From Collybia mongolica (lineage: Eukaryota > Basidiomycota > Agaricomycetes > Agaricales > Clitocybaceae): a stretch of 64,000 bases of DNA. The notes beneath the pieces were generated by a model. It did not search any database. It was not told the origin of the DNA and saw nothing but the letters and a program-made list of their open reading frames with translations. The stretch is from positions 1,550,001-1,614,000 of the forward strand of contig JAAXNY010000008.1 of NCBI GenBank assembly GCA_013420905.1, in the 5' to 3' direction. The position numbers were made by a program, and so were the translations under genes. Shown piece by piece: positions 23,640 to 36,100 of this stretch (positions are counted from its first letter, which is position 1; every line of letters begins with the position of its first letter).

Positions 23640-25071
23640 GCCAGTAATGGCCCTCTACCTCAAGTTGAGGAACTGGCAGCTGATGTACTCCCTCTTCCTG
23701 AACAGAGATGTCCAGGCCTCAGTCATACAATCAACTGCAGCGACATGTGCTTTACTAAGTGAGATGGGAGAGGCCTCATTTACAGGCACCTTGATGTTGG
23801 TGACAGTGAGATGTGCCTTGTGGTGTTCACCCATGGTGCATGCCTTAGAGACATGATGGAGGGTGATGGAGAAGGTCCTGTCTGCATCTAGCCACTAAGT
23901 TAGAACTACACAGGCAGGGATGGAGCTTGGTTGGCCCAAGTGAGCAGATGTGTCCAGAATGGTATGCAATGCATTAGTGGAGTCTGAGTACACATGGATG
24001 CTTTTGACATCCTGTGTGCCTGGTATGAGAAGTGTTTGAACAATGCCTCCTGCCATTGCCCACAGTTCTGCATCATCTGAAATGGCCATGCCACAAGGGG
24101 CCCAGTCCTGATATAGTGATCCATCAAACCAGGTGCACCAGAGGGCAATGGCTTGGTGGGGGAGGTTGGGTACAGATGCATCACAGACAATGCTGATGGC
24201 CTCTTTGCTGTGAGAGTTGAAGAAGCAGGAGCCTGTAAGGCCCTCTTGTCTCTGTTCAAAGAATGTCTTCCTCTCATCTGCTTTAGCAGGGGGAGTAGGT
24301 GTGAGGTCATAGATGACTTGGGTTTCCATGAGGTCCAGGGGGCATCTTCCTGGTTTACTCAGTGGGTGGGTGGGTCAAGGTCAAAGTTGGCAGGATTCAT
24401 GCTTGCATGGGCATCCTTGGTGGCTGACCTGATGTTCCTCCTTTGTCCTGGAGGGAGATTTATAACAGAGTATTTATGGTTTCCATCAATGAGATTTCTG
24501 AAGGCATGGGAGTACTTCAGAGTACAGATGTGGGTGAAGCTCCTATCCACAAGTTTGCAAATGTGCAGATGAATAGGGGGTAGGCCAGCAAGGGTTTCAG
24601 AGGCTGCATTAGGGGAGGTACAAAAGGCACTGGTGATCCAGAGCAGCATGCCTCTGCATTTTCCAAAGGAAGTCAAGGGGTCCTTGGAGGCAGGCACCCC
24701 CAAAGTTCCATAGTCTGCATCTGTACATGGCTATTGGTAGGACACACACATAGTACAGAGTATGCTTGTGTTTGGGTCTAAGCCCTCTCACAGAGTTGCC
24801 AAGTGTGAGCATTGCCCACACCAAGGTCAGGGCTTTGTTGGTGTAGTGCTTGACATGTTCCTTAAAATTAAGGGACCTGTCAAAGAAGAAGCCCAAGTAA
24901 TGCCAAATGGAATTCAAGTGGAGGGGGGTGTCTCCTGTGTAAGGAGCATACCCTAGCTTGATGTTTGGGTTGTCATCATTGTACTTATGAGAGAAATGAA
25001 ATCCCTCTGACTGGAGTGTTCCAGAATGAGGCCAAGAGCCTTGGTAAGGAAATGCATGATGGCATAAGCTT
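23640..25071 (-). pseudogene. LINE ORF2: RT thumb to RNase H, broken
   Basis: Minus strand, reading downward. LGYAPYTGDTP and WHYLGFFFDRSLNFKEHVKHYTNKAL (24,920-24,830) are the post-catalytic RT region. A frame break follows, then an RNase H domain (24,329-23,895: WFDGSLYQDWAPCGMAI, DAELWAMAGGI, IHVYSDSTNALH) with its D, E and D positions retained, and then sequence to about 23,640. Several stops and frame changes are present. The upstream RT core continues at 27,633 on the far side of an insertion. Confidence 0.8.
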
Positions 25072-25990
25072 CGACGCTTCTTGATCTTTTACCACCACCA
25101 TCCGACTGTGGGAATTTGTCCCTCCTGCAATAGGTCATCCCTAAACTACCTAACACCTCATCCCTAATCGACATCACCTTTCATCAGACCACTCTTTCGG
25201 CCTGGGCCACCATCCTTTTATACCATATCCAAATTTTTAACTTATCAGAGCTGATCCTAACTATCTGCAGGGTCATCTCATCTTGCCTGTACTGGGGGCT
25301 TCACTAATCCGTTCACATCCACCTCATCAACTACCAGGCCACATGAGGACACCACAACTCTAGTACTCTGCTTCACACAGATCCTTAGGGAGCATCACCG
25401 CCAACATTCTCGATGATTTATTCATACTTGCTTAACCACTACACCCAAACACAAAAGGAGGAAGGGGTCTGGCCCCCGATCAGCTATTGTCCCTGCACAG
25501 AGCACACCTCTTGGGGAGAATGCCAGTTTATCATCCAATGGTGGGATTTGGCAGCCTCATTTTGGAGGGGAGTCATCACTTTGGGAGAGTGGTGTGGAAC
25601 AGGGGGGCAAGTAATAGGGGGACTCAGGAGAGGGGGAGCAGGTTTGAGGTATGGGTTGTTCATTTAGATTGGACATTTATCTTCGACACTGGGGGGGAGT
25701 AATGGGTTTCCAGGGCGACCTGAAAATACCAGGGGGGGAGTGGAATGGGGTACCAACATGAAGGGAGGGGACCATGCCCCAACAAGCAAAGGCAAACCTT
25801 TAAGGTGTTGGGAGGTTCAGACATGGTACAGTACAATACCATTGGACTGCAGGTATCCTCAGTCTAGACCCATAATATGACCTGGAGAGCAACTTAGTGT
25901 ACAGCTCCACCCTGATGGCCCATTACAGATTACTTAGTGGTAATAGGTATTTATGCCTGCATGTAGCTGGGTCAAACCCACATGTGCTTA

Positions 25991-27598
25991 CAGTGGCTCA
26001 AAAAACTGCCCCAATGTTTGTACATTTTTGAAAGATCAATATGGTATGAAGTGCTGACATAAGCAGGGGACCTGGGGTAATTATGTAAGATACTATGACA
26101 TCGTGGCTTTCCAATGGACCCTGGATCATGTGATTTGGATCAAAACCCATTAAGCTATAGGCCAAACAAAATGATTACTCATTGGGGCAGTTTTTTGACC
26201 CTCTATTAATTTTCTATCTAATACTTTGTATGACCACCTTTTGCCTTTATAACTGCTTGTATCCGCCTGGGCATACTTTCTATCAGGTTTTGGCATACCT
26301 CTGGTGGAATTTCACCCCACTCTTCAGCCAATCTATCCCACAACTCATGTACTCCTTTGGGTGGTGTCGGATATTCTTTAAGACGGCGCTTGAGATGTTC
26401 CCAAAGGTGTTCTATTGGATTCATGTCAGGGGATTGGGCAGGCCAGCCAAGGACTTGAATGTTGTTGTCTTCAAACCACTGTGTGGCCAGTCCAGATGTG
26501 TGTTTGGGGTCGTTATCTTGCTGAAAGTAGCGCTCGCCATCCACCATTTCCAACTTCTCAAAACTTTCCTGAACTCCACTCTCCAAAATTTCACAGTATT
26601 GAACCTTGTCCATGTTCCCCTGCACCTCTATGAGCTTTCCCACTCCATTCCACCCCATACAACCCCATACCATGAGGTTTCCTCCTCCTCCATGTTTGAC
26701 AGTAGGTGATGTTGTTCTATCAGATGGTGGTTCTCCCCTTTGTTTCCAGACATAAACCTTTCCATCTGACCCAATCCTATTGATTTTGGTCTCATCTGTC
26801 CATAGAACCCTTTTCCAGTCCTCCACAGTCCAGCTTTCATGATATTTTGCAAACTGGAGACGCCGGATGCGATGGGCTCGTTTGAGAAGAGGAGCTTTCC
26901 TCTTTGTAGCAGCATAAAATTGATTTTCCTTGAGTGCATTTCTGACTGTCTGGGGTGTGACAGGATTGGGGATGATGCCATTGATGAATTGGGTAGCCTG
27001 AACTGCATTATCAAGCTTCCCTGACTTGATTTGACGAATAATTGACTGTTTGTCACGAACAGACAGCTTGGAGGGGCGGCCACCAAGGTTGTTTTCTTTG
27101 TTTCCATCCACATCTTTGCTGATCCTACTGATGGTACCCTTCCCTAGACCAGTTTTCTCCTTGATTTGACGCTGAGAATAGCCCTCATTGAGGAGAGAAA
27201 CAACAGTATTGTGCTGAGCAGTAGAAATGGCTTTCATGATGGTGGTAAGAGGTCAAGAAGATGATTGAACCAATTCCAACATGTCAAATTGATACAAATA
27301 AAGTCACATGACATTGTTTATTCTTCCCACAGTCCATAATGTTCTTGCATTGGATCATAAATGCCAGAATAATGGAAAATAAGATAAGGGTCAAAAAACT
27401 GCCCCAATGAGTAGCCATTTTGTTTGGCTTATAGCTTAATGGATATTGATCCAAATCACATGATCCAGGGTCCATTGGAAAGCCACGATGTCATAGTATC
27501 TTACATAATTACCCCAGGTCCCCTGCTTATGTCAGCACTTCATACCATATTGATCTTTCAAAAATGTACAAACATTGGGGCAGTTTTTTGAGCCACTG
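25991..27598 (-). mobile_element. Tc1/mariner element, copy 2 (full length)
   Basis: 1,608 bp, TA at 25,989-25,990 and 27,599-27,600, 212-bp TIRs, transposase on the minus strand. I saw no nucleotide difference from copy 1 in the stretches compared. The other copy of the host retroposon (63,475 onward) gives the empty TA site. Confidence 0.95.
26218..27237 (-). CDS. Tc1/mariner transposase (DD34E), copy 2
   Basis: 339 aa, identical to the copy 1 transposase at every residue, with D148, D241 and E276 intact and an uninterrupted frame. Inverted relative to copy 1. Identity of protein and element length indicates very recent transposition, or ongoing gene conversion. Confidence 0.95.
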   Translation of the reverse strand: MKAISTAQHNTVVSLLNEGYSQRQIKEKTGLGKGTISRISKDVDGNKENNLGGRPSKLSVRDKQSIIRQIKSGKLDNAVQATQFINGIIPNPVTPQTVRNALKENQFYAATKRKAPLLKRAHRIRRLQFAKYHESWTVEDWKRVLWTDETKINRIGSDGKVYVWKQRGEPPSDRTTSPTVKHGGGGNLMVWGCMGWNGVGKLIEVQGNMDKVQYCEILESGVQESFEKLEMVDGERYFQQDNDPKHTSGLATQWFEDNNIQVLGWPAQSPDMNPIEHLWEHLKRRLKEYPTPPKGVHELWDRLAEEWGEIPPEVCQNLIESMPRRIQAVIKAKGGHTKY

Positions 27599-27632
27599 TA
27601 ATATTATTATATGACAAAAAAAAAAAAAAAAA

Positions 27633-27856
27633 GATGGCATAAGCTTGCCTGAGCTTAATGAGGTTTTCCTCCCAGGTAGGCAGGTGGACAATAATAGTGC
27701 TGTCATTGATGTAGGAGATGAGGTCCAGGCCTGTAGTTGCCTGATAGAACTCTTTGAGGAAAGGGGCCAGGGTGAGGGCAGATAGGATGGGAGAGAGGAC
27801 AGAGCCTTGTCCCAGTCCTACACTGGTGGGGAATTTTGGGGACACATCGTCGCCCT
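27633..27856 (-). pseudogene. LINE reverse transcriptase core fragment
   Basis: The minus strand reads VGLGQGSVLSPILSALTLAPFLKEFY, then DLISYINDSTIIVHLPTWEENLIKLRQAYAI. This is the RT palm with the YxDD box changed to YIND. It is the continuation upstream of 25,071 across the poly-A insert; the two halves share the duplicated GATGGCATAAGCTT. Catalytically dead as read. Confidence 0.8.
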
Positions 27857-28025
27857 ATACATAGGAGGTTTCCCGCCCCACTAGATAGGATCGAAAGATC
27901 ATTCTGACAGTTGACTTGTTATGTAGTCCGCTCCAAACACGCTGAGAACTAATTGTGCACGTGACCATTTTAACTCTTTCCGAGTTCTTTCCTCAGATTT
28001 CCTATGTCGACTTGCTCTTGTTGAA

Positions 28026-30087
28026 ATGCGCGGTTATCATATTTGCATCGTCGTAGATCAAAAGACACGGGCATCATTATCACAACCTCAACCAACCGAC
28101 GTTTTTCTTCCATTCCATCTCTTTCAACGTCTCCCGACACATAAAACCGGAAATTGCTCATACGCAACTTTCAATTCACAATATAAAGACTATAGATTTG
28201 GCCCTCTTCGAGTTGACTGGGTGGATTTTGAGGATATGAGCCGAGCTTCATTTAGTGCTATCGGGAAGGAGAAGAATCCCGGACGAGGTTTGCCAAATTC
28301 ACAATTTACGTCGAAGGCATCTTTAAATACTCAGAAAGTTAGGGCCCGTGGAGGCGACTTTTGTTCCTAACACTCGAAGAAAGTCTGGGACGACGAATTT
28401 ACCAGAGGGTGTGGTCCACGTATTCCGTGACTCGGCGAGCAAACCCCCTCAAGACGAGCTTGTGTCAATAACTCCCCCAATGGATGAAGCAGCGGATGGG
28501 GTGATGCTAGGAGTTCTAGCGGTTCCGTCGTGGATGACTCCCTCCGACTTCTTGGCTTTTGTAGCGCCAGCGGCAGAAAGCATAGCACAATTGCGCATAA
28601 TACGGTACGCAGTATTGGGTTTGCATCCTTCGCACATTTCATTGAGATTCATGCTGGTAGTGATTCGGCACCCAATCGTTCAATTGTAATTATCAAATTC
28701 TTCAATCCGGCCGATGCTGCTGAATTTGCAGAAGCATACAACGGCAAGCCCTTTAACTCCATGGAGGTCTGTTCTCGTGTAAACTCTGATAGTTATTGCG
28801 CCTTGACACGGCACTTAAATAGCCTGAAATATGCAACATTGTTCATGTTTTATCTATCAGCATCGGTACCGACAACTTGCTACCTCAAACAATCTCGCGT
28901 CTGGGCTCGACGCAAACACCAGTTTATGAACTCCCAACTTGTCCTGTGTGTCTTGAACGAATGGACTCAGCTATCACAGGGCTTATCACTGTCCCTTGTT
29001 CTCACACGTTCCATTGCACATGCCTCAGTAAGTGGGGAGACAGCCGGTGAGATTTAAATCGACCCACAAATTCCTCAATGTGTTCAACCTTAGTATTTTT
29101 AGGTGTCCAGTCTGCCGGTATTCTCAGACTCTCATGTCGTCACATCCCACTGCTTCATCTTCCACACGCCCTAGTGTTCCTATTCCTTTCGCAAACCCCA
29201 CTTCTCCAACATTATCGGCTTGTTCATCGTGTTCATCGACCATGAATCTTTGGATATGTCTCATCTGTGGCAATATCGGGTGTGGTCGGTATGGTCGCGC
29301 ACACGCAGAGGCACACTACCAAGCCACCACACATCTTTATGCCTTGGAGTTGGAAACCCAACGCGTCTGGGACTACGCGGGGGACGGTTATGTCCATCGT
29401 CTAATTCAAAACAAAGCAGACGGGAAGTTGGTCGAACTGCCGAGTGCAGCCTCTTCGATGGGTGTTGCACAGAGAGATGGCGGCCTTGGTCCCAGCCCAG
29501 CAGACACACTTAGCGCTGAGAAAATCGAAGCAATTGGGATTGAATATTCGTATCTGTTGACTTCACAATTGGACTCTCAGCGTTCCTTCTATGAGGAGCA
29601 AACCACAGAACTGAAAGGCCAAGTCGACGAGTTAAGAGGCCTGGTTGAAAGGCTGCGCCGAGAGTTTGAGGTAGAACGCCATAATGCCACGGAAGATGCT
29701 TTGTGTAGGAAGCGGGAGGAGGACGCGAGAGTGGCTGAAGCTATTAAGGACAAGGTCAAGGCAGAGAGTCGAGCCGAAAAGGCGACAGACTTGGCGAGGA
29801 AGTTTGAGAGAGACCTGAGAGAAGAACGGGCGGTTAGCGAAGGGCTGATGAAGAACATTGCCAAGATGAGGGAGAGGGTTGAAGAAGCGGAGATGGAGAA
29901 GAAGGACTTCGCGGAAAAGATACGAGACCTCGAAGATCAACTCAGGGACGTAATGTTCTTTTTAGAAGCCAAGACGAAAATTGAGAATGGAGAAGGGGTG
30001 GGCGCTGAGCTTGCTGGTGGTTCTGTCGAGGTCCCCGTACCATTACCGAAAAGTAAATCAAAGAAAACGAGAAGTAAAAAAGGGTAA
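28026..30087 (+). CDS. BRAP2/Etp1-like RING and UBP zinc-finger protein
   Basis: The N-terminal BRAP2 domain reads [12 protein letters not shown], then [16 protein letters not shown] and [40 protein letters not shown]. Introns: about 28,336-28,383 (tentative), one near 28,608-28,642 (tentative), 28,767-28,822 and 29,047-29,102. The exon from 28,823 then reads PEICNIVHV and a RING ([27 protein letters not shown]) spanning the last intron. A UBP-type zinc finger follows ([34 protein letters not shown]...TH), then a coiled coil at about 29,530-29,960 and a basic tail. Known relatives (mammalian BRAP/IMP, yeast Etp1) bind ubiquitin and act in MAPK signalling or stress/ethanol responses. The start ATG is the first in frame. 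Convergent with the Ste50-like gene. Confidence 0.9.
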
Positions 30088-30520
30088 TGCACATTCTCAC
30101 CACTTGGTTGTGATACGTACCATGCTATCGTCCATACATCTCTTTATATCATTTTATTATTGCACAGTTGCGATGGTGCATCGTAAGGTTTTAAACCTGT
30201 TGCAAACTACGTAAATTACATACTCAACAGGGGATCCAGTTGGGGTGTCATTGTAATGATAAACGAAATAAAGAAGATATGTGAAATATACAGTAAGTAT
30301 TCAAATGATGTAACTGGTCATCACATCCTGCAAGGACAAGAAAGTATAGAAGAGCTGTCCGTGATATGAGGTTCAAGTCAGTAATCTTAGCGGTTGCTCT
30401 GTTAGAGACTGTTGTGAGCATCGCTTATGGTCGAAATACAGTCAGGATGGAGTGGGGAAACAATCAAGATAGATGAGTATGAATACGAAGTAAGAGGAAT
30501 TAGATTACCGTTGCTGCCGG
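30088..30520. other. Intergenic between convergent genes
   Basis: Holds the 3' ends of the BRAP2-like and Ste50-like genes. An AATAAA-like AAATAAAGAAG at about 30,267 could serve as a polyadenylation signal for the left gene. No ORF or repeat was recognised. Confidence 0.5.
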
Positions 30521-32963
30521 TCATGTCTGTGGTGGGAACGCCGACGACATTGGTGATACTTGTGGTTGGTTGACGTCATCAGATGCGTTTATTAGATGTG
30601 ATGGAATGCTTCCTGGAGTAGGTGGGACATTGCCAGTCGGAGCAAGTTTGCCAATAAACCACGACTAAGGCACAACGCCGAATTAGCAGTGCACAGCAGA
30701 CATTGATGACGAGAACTGACAGGTACCCAACCACGGTCACCACCTTCTTCTTTGACAGCCTATCATGGCGAGAGTAAGAATTTCAATTCGAAGGGGAAAT
30801 GATAAACCATACATAGGACCAATGGTTGTATCGCTTGAAAACTCGTAAAGCATCGTCCTTAACTAGATCGAGCTCTTCTTCGCCTTTCTTCTTATAGTCC
30901 ATCAAAGCAATTCCTGGGAAACTGGTCGAAATGATGCTGAGCGGTAGAATTGGGGTCTTGGAAATGGGTGTTTGTGGCGGTGATCCTGAGTTGGATGATC
31001 CTTTAGCTGCTGTCGCCTCGGCGATGGCGGATGCAACGGGAACATTAGTCTCAAGCAGGCAACCGGCTGGTACCCATCCTTGCTTAGCGGTATCCGTCTC
31101 GACTATGCCAGAACCAGTTGGGTCCCGTTGAACAACCCACCAGCCTCGGGCTCGGGATAAAATAACAAATGTGTCTCCTCTGGAACATCACATATGAGCA
31201 AAACGAGAAGGGAAAAGTTGTGTTACCCACACGACCACATCGAACTCGTCTTCCTGCTCAGCCATATAAGGATAAATGGCAACTGCATATGATACACCGG
31301 TGGAAGCCATAGGGATATCCCTTGCGCTCGTGCTGGCATTTGGGGGTTGATCGCCTGGCTCCGATCCCCGCATTCTGGATGTTTCAGCACCATGAGATGT
31401 TGAACCACTAAGGGTAGTGCCAGTTATAGCTGTCGAAGTAGAAAGGTGTATGCCTTGTTGAGTCGCTAATGCAGGCGTCACTGTGGTTTCGTCTTTTGAA
31501 TGTCCATCCACGGCAGGTGACAGGGTACCTGAGTCCGGCCAGCCAGGTTGAGGACTTAGAGAGGATACCATGGGTGTTGGCGTTGACAAATCTTGCACCT
31601 CTAACCTTGGCGGTCGATTTATTGTGCGTGAAGTGGATGGTGACTTTGTGTGACCATGAGTTGCAGTTGTCACACTCGAGTCTGTGGTCATTACAGAGGA
31701 AGCTTTGCGAGCCGCGTGTTTCTGCTGAGCAACGGCAATCGGTGATCGTATGTCCTTGATGTGCTTTAACATAAATACGGGATTCTTTTTGGCGTCCTTG
31801 AGTTTTTGGAATAGCAAAAGGGGCTTCTCGTCGTAGCTCAGACAGCGTTCAATACGATTCCCTGATGTTAGCCCTTAATAAAGCGCATCAAATACAGGGA
31901 GAGCATCCTACCTGTTGAACCGTAACAAATAAACATGGCATAGCTCTGCCAGTTATCGTTGTTGATGCGATACTTCTTCAGTGCAGCTGGGAGAACTTTC
32001 CAAGTTGGATCTTCTAAGCTGACTTTAAAGCTCTTGTTGAGATTTTCGGAACTCTCCTGCTTCTGCGGCTTTGGCGCAGACTGGTTGAGATTAGGCGAGT
32101 CTGTTATATTTACGGGTGGTCGCGATTTCTCAGAAGATGTTGAGCTTGATGCCAAATGTGAAGGTCCCATAACGCGATTGAGAGGGGGGATATCGTGTTC
32201 TAATTGCTGTGGAGAGGGATGTGGAGATTCAACGGCGTCAAGCTTCGTTGGCGACTTTTGGGGTTTGATATATTGGGCCCACTTAAAAGACGGTTGCCTA
32301 TGTAGTGGGCTGTGTTCGTCCTATAGAACCGTTACATGGGTGGCTCCACACGAATGAGGACGTAAACGTACGGAACGCGGAAGTGAACTCCGGATGTGAT
32401 TAAATTCCTCCAAAAATGACTGCAAGGTGTTATTCAGGTTGCGATTATCTTCCTCCAAGCTGCGTATTCGCTGGCCTGAATAATTCCGTGAGCTATTGCA
32501 GTAAGCGTCATGAAACAATCGACCTTGCCTTGATCTTTGATCATTGAAAAGAGATTTTCGATAGACAACCCTTCCACGCGCTCGAGAGCTTCCGCTATAA
32601 TTCCAAAATAAGACAGGGATACTATAGAGTTACAATGCTACTTGCACGGCGGTACATAGTGATCCGCATCGATAGGGACATTGTGAGCAAGCTTGACCAA
32701 GTAAACGGCCTTCAGAATCGCCAGCCGCTGGCCGATTGTGGTAACGCCAACTGACTTGAGGCCGTCAGAATCGAGAAGACACAGAACATCTCCAGAAATA
32801 GTGTGTTCTATGGAGTAAATTAGTCTAGAGGGCAAGGGGCGCTCAGCAATGACGAACCTCGGATTTGACTTTCATACTGGGGGTATCCTAAACTTGAGAA
32901 CCAGTTATGGACGTCGGTTTCATCCCACTCGAGAATATGGCGGCCTCCTGTGGGGATGTCCAT
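30521..32963 (-). CDS. Ste50-type MAPK adaptor (SAM, RA, two SH3 domains)
   Basis: Spliced on the minus strand from the ATG at 32,963. Exons 1 and 2 (32,963-32,858, 32,807-32,646) encode a SAM domain (WDETDVHNWFSSLGYPQY...LLDSDGLKSVGVTTIGQRLAIL). The intron 32,645-32,595 appears to be GC-AG (GCAAGT). Next come a coiled segment (RIRSLEEDNRNLNNTLQSFLEEF), a Ras-association domain (DPTWKVLPAALKKYRI...YAMFICYG...NRIERCLSYDEKPLLLFQKLK), a Ser/Thr-rich linker, and SH3-1 (AVAIYPYMAEQEDEF...GWWVVQ...GWVPAGCLLE). SH3-2 (GIALMDYKKKGEEELDL...HWSY|AVKEE...RGWVP|SWFIGK) runs to the stop at 30,521. Known role: links the MAPKKK Ste11 to Cdc42/PAK in pheromone and osmotic pathways; basidiomycete members carry SH3 domains that yeast Ste50 lacks. 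No frame break was seen. Confidence 0.9.
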
Positions 32964-33169
32964 GATATGAACAGGATAGAAGGGTAGGTAGGTAGAAAGG
33001 GGAAGGCAGGCTCGAGGCTCGAGACAGAACAGACTTGAGCTTGAACAAGCCCCCCGCCCGAATTAGCGTCTTGGCCACGTGCCATTCGGCGGAAACATAT
33101 CACACCCAAACGCTTATGTCACCCCATTCGCATATGCGTATACCTGCCTAGCCTTCAGTTGCTCTCTCT
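32964..33169. promoter_or_regulatory. Shared divergent promoter region (206 bp)
   Basis: The only DNA between the start codons of the Ste50-like gene (minus) and the plus-strand gene at 33,170, so both promoters must lie here or overlap the coding ends. A CTCGAGGCTCGAG repeat lies at about 33,010-33,022 and ATTCGCATATGCGTAT at 33,127-33,142. No TATA box stands out. Confidence 0.5.
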
Positions 33170-36100
33170 ATGGATGACCCATGGGCCAATGCTTGGGGCG
33201 AGCCTACGAAACGCGATGCTGACTCGCCCTCTACTACCAACGATGCCCACGACTCAGAAACTGACATCGCCATGCCTTCATGGGCAACTGGAGCCGGTGT
33301 AAAATGGGCTGAGCCATCTGATGCACAGGGTTCCTTATGGGACGCGACTTTGCCTTCGAAAGAATGGGCCGTATCGCCCTATGACAGTATATATCTAGGT
33401 AAAGGCTCCGTGGATGAACTTCCACAACCCAGTGACCCCCCGTCACCGGACCCCACCGGACCATCGCCCCCAGCACCATCGCCACCAGCAACGCCCTTAT
33501 ATCCAGTTGAGACTAGATCGCTAGAAGGCAATACAGTCACCTTACAACCTTCGTCACCTGCTGCATCATCTTTCAATTCGGTTTCGCCGCCGGGCAGTCC
33601 TGATGCTTTTGGAACGTTCGAGACAGGCCTTGATAATGGTGAACCTGACACGGATCCTTGGTCGTATCCCGGCGTTATTTCCAATTCAACCTCTATCGAG
33701 GCTGATGCTTGGGGTGGCCCAAGGTGGGAAGCAACCAGTTCTGTAGCGGACGTTTCGTTAGACAATAAAGCTGTCGATGAATGGGAAAAAGCCAAGCAAC
33801 AGAAGGAGAGGCAAGACCACCACGTTGTTCGTCCTCATCTCCGAGACCTTATCTGCGTTACCTTATAATATTACAGCCGCCGCAAATGCTAATATCAATC
33901 CTACATCAATTTGAAGAGTTCTCCCTTGAGTTATGGCCAAAGGCTACTGAAGCGTCCGATCGAGAGGTTGACAATAGGAGCCAAAATTGGCAAAATGGAA
34001 TTGAAGGAATCAATGGTCTGTGAGTACACCCTCGAGTAATGTGACTGCAATACTGTTGTACTAATATTTTGAATACTCCTTTGCTAGTATAAGTACCGTT
34101 GATAAATTCATCCCTCAAAACTTGACGTTACCTCCCTATGTCTACTTTCCGAAAACATTCACTTCGAAATATATGGGAGAATCGCTTCGTTGCACGAGAC
34201 ATGTAGCAACGACGCGATTGAGTCCTCTGGCAATATATCTGGCTTCTAAGGGATCAACCGCATGGGAAACTTCAGTAAAGTCAAGGCCAGAGAATCTGAA
34301 AGATGATTTGTTGCCCCCAGGTTGGCGAGTGATAGAGAAAGAGAAAGATACTACCTCTCTGGTAGCAGATGCCAAGAAGAAAGCAAGTGGCGGTTTACTA
34401 TCATTCTTTGGACGAAGAGGTGGTCCTACCCCGCCTTCGGCTGTAAGTCAGAGTCGTCCTGCATCTCCAGTTCAGCCTCCCAGCGGTGCTTCTATGGTGG
34501 CTCCTTCCTCGTCTGTCAGTATTGGTTCTTCCAGAGCAAGTGTGGATAGTGGTAGTTCCCAACAGATACGTTCTACTACCCCAGTAGCTTTGTTTTCACC
34601 GGTTAGACTATCAACGACGTCCCTGGAGTCTGTTTCTGCCACACCTGCTCTAAGCTCTACCCCATCCATATCATCTCCATCTCCACAACAAAACCCACCC
34701 GAGCCAAATCCTACATCTGCAGTATCGCGTTTTCTCACCCGTTTCTCTCGAAGTAAAACGACTGGATCCAGCCCTCGAAACTCTCTCGCTTTGTCAACGG
34801 ACGATCTCGAATTCCTATCCGATATCGTTCCAAGTGCGAATGACGAAGCGGATGAAGCATCTCAGCTCAGGGAGCTATCAAGTATGGTCAGATCATCACC
34901 ACTGCCAACAAAACTCCCCCCACCTTTGCCACCTCCTCCTAGACTCTTACCTTTAGCCAGAGTCTCACCAAATAACTCGACCTCGAATGATCAAGATACA
35001 AGGCAAACATCCGGGATCAATGATGACCTTTTATCAATGTTCAATTCACCAGTAATAACCCCACCCATTGCTTCACCCGATCCCGAACCCCAAGCCTCTC
35101 CATTCTTCAAACCTTTTACAAATACCCTGATGGCCAGACCCATTTCCCCACCCACTCCCGTCGTTGAAGCAACCCCCTCAGCTAAAAGCCAATTCTCTTC
35201 AACATTTGATTTGTCTCCTGCTTCCCCTTCTGCATCTAGGACCCGTACTCTTCTTCCTCTGAAACGAACTCCTGTAGCAGTTATGACAACTAGTAGGGGA
35301 TCTACGCCCCCTCCTAACACCTCGTTCGCTCTTTTGCCTCCTCCTCCCTCACCGCGTGTACCGCCATCTATTCCTCCATCGCTTAATATCGGGGCCACTT
35401 CGGCAAGAACTTCAACGCAAGTACCAGTTCCTTCTCAGAAACCCCAACAAACATCTTTAAAAGAACCCAGTGTATTTGAATCTACAGACGATGATGATTT
35501 CTCTGATTTCCATTTAACGCCAGTCATTGCGACAACGTCATTCGATTCCAGCATTTCATCTGTATTCTCAGACAAGAGTCTTATATCGTCCTCGAGTGTT
35601 AGCACGTCTGGCACAAAAGATTTTATTGACGACTTTGATGACTTTGTCTCCTCGCCTCTCCGAACTGCCTCGCCTCCACATCCGCCAGAAAAACCCATCT
35701 TGTTTGGACACAAGCTTTTACACCAACCACTGCCACCTCGAAGCACCTCCCCGACCAAACCACAACCTCGCCCACCTCGTCGTGTATCACGTGCCGCCGA
35801 CCATCAGAGGACGATGAGTTTACTTGACATTGCCGCCACGCGCCAAGGAAGGTGGCCAGCCCCGCCATCCCCTCTTCCTCATGTGCTTCCTCCCCCGCCA
35901 GCGAATATAACCCCATCTGGTTTCAATATTTTCAACGAAGACTCGACTCTCGGGCCATCTGTATCCTCTCCCGCAGCTTTCCCCGACTCTGACATAACTC
36001 GTCGGCCCCCCAATCTCCCTCTTCCGGTAGGGTTTGGGACGTCGCCTTCTCCACAACTTAGAGCAATTGCACCACCAATCACTACTCAACAAAATGGAGG

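Larger units (their letters stand above)
25072..27632 (+). mobile_element. Poly-A retroposon (5'-truncated LINE or SINE-like), itself split by Tc1 copy 2
   Basis: Ends in 18 A residues (27,615-27,632) and is bracketed by a perfect 14-bp duplication, GATGGCATAAGCTT, at 25,058-25,071 and 27,633-27,646; both are hallmarks of target-primed reverse transcription. Without the 1,608-bp Tc1 and its TA the body is about 951 bp. A short coding-like run near 25,480-25,560 (SYCPCTEHTSWGECQF) could be the Cys/His tail of a LINE ORF2. A second copy lies reversed at 63,475 to the window end. Its uninterrupted CTTAATATTATTATATGA shows the pre-Tc1 site. Confidence 0.85.
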
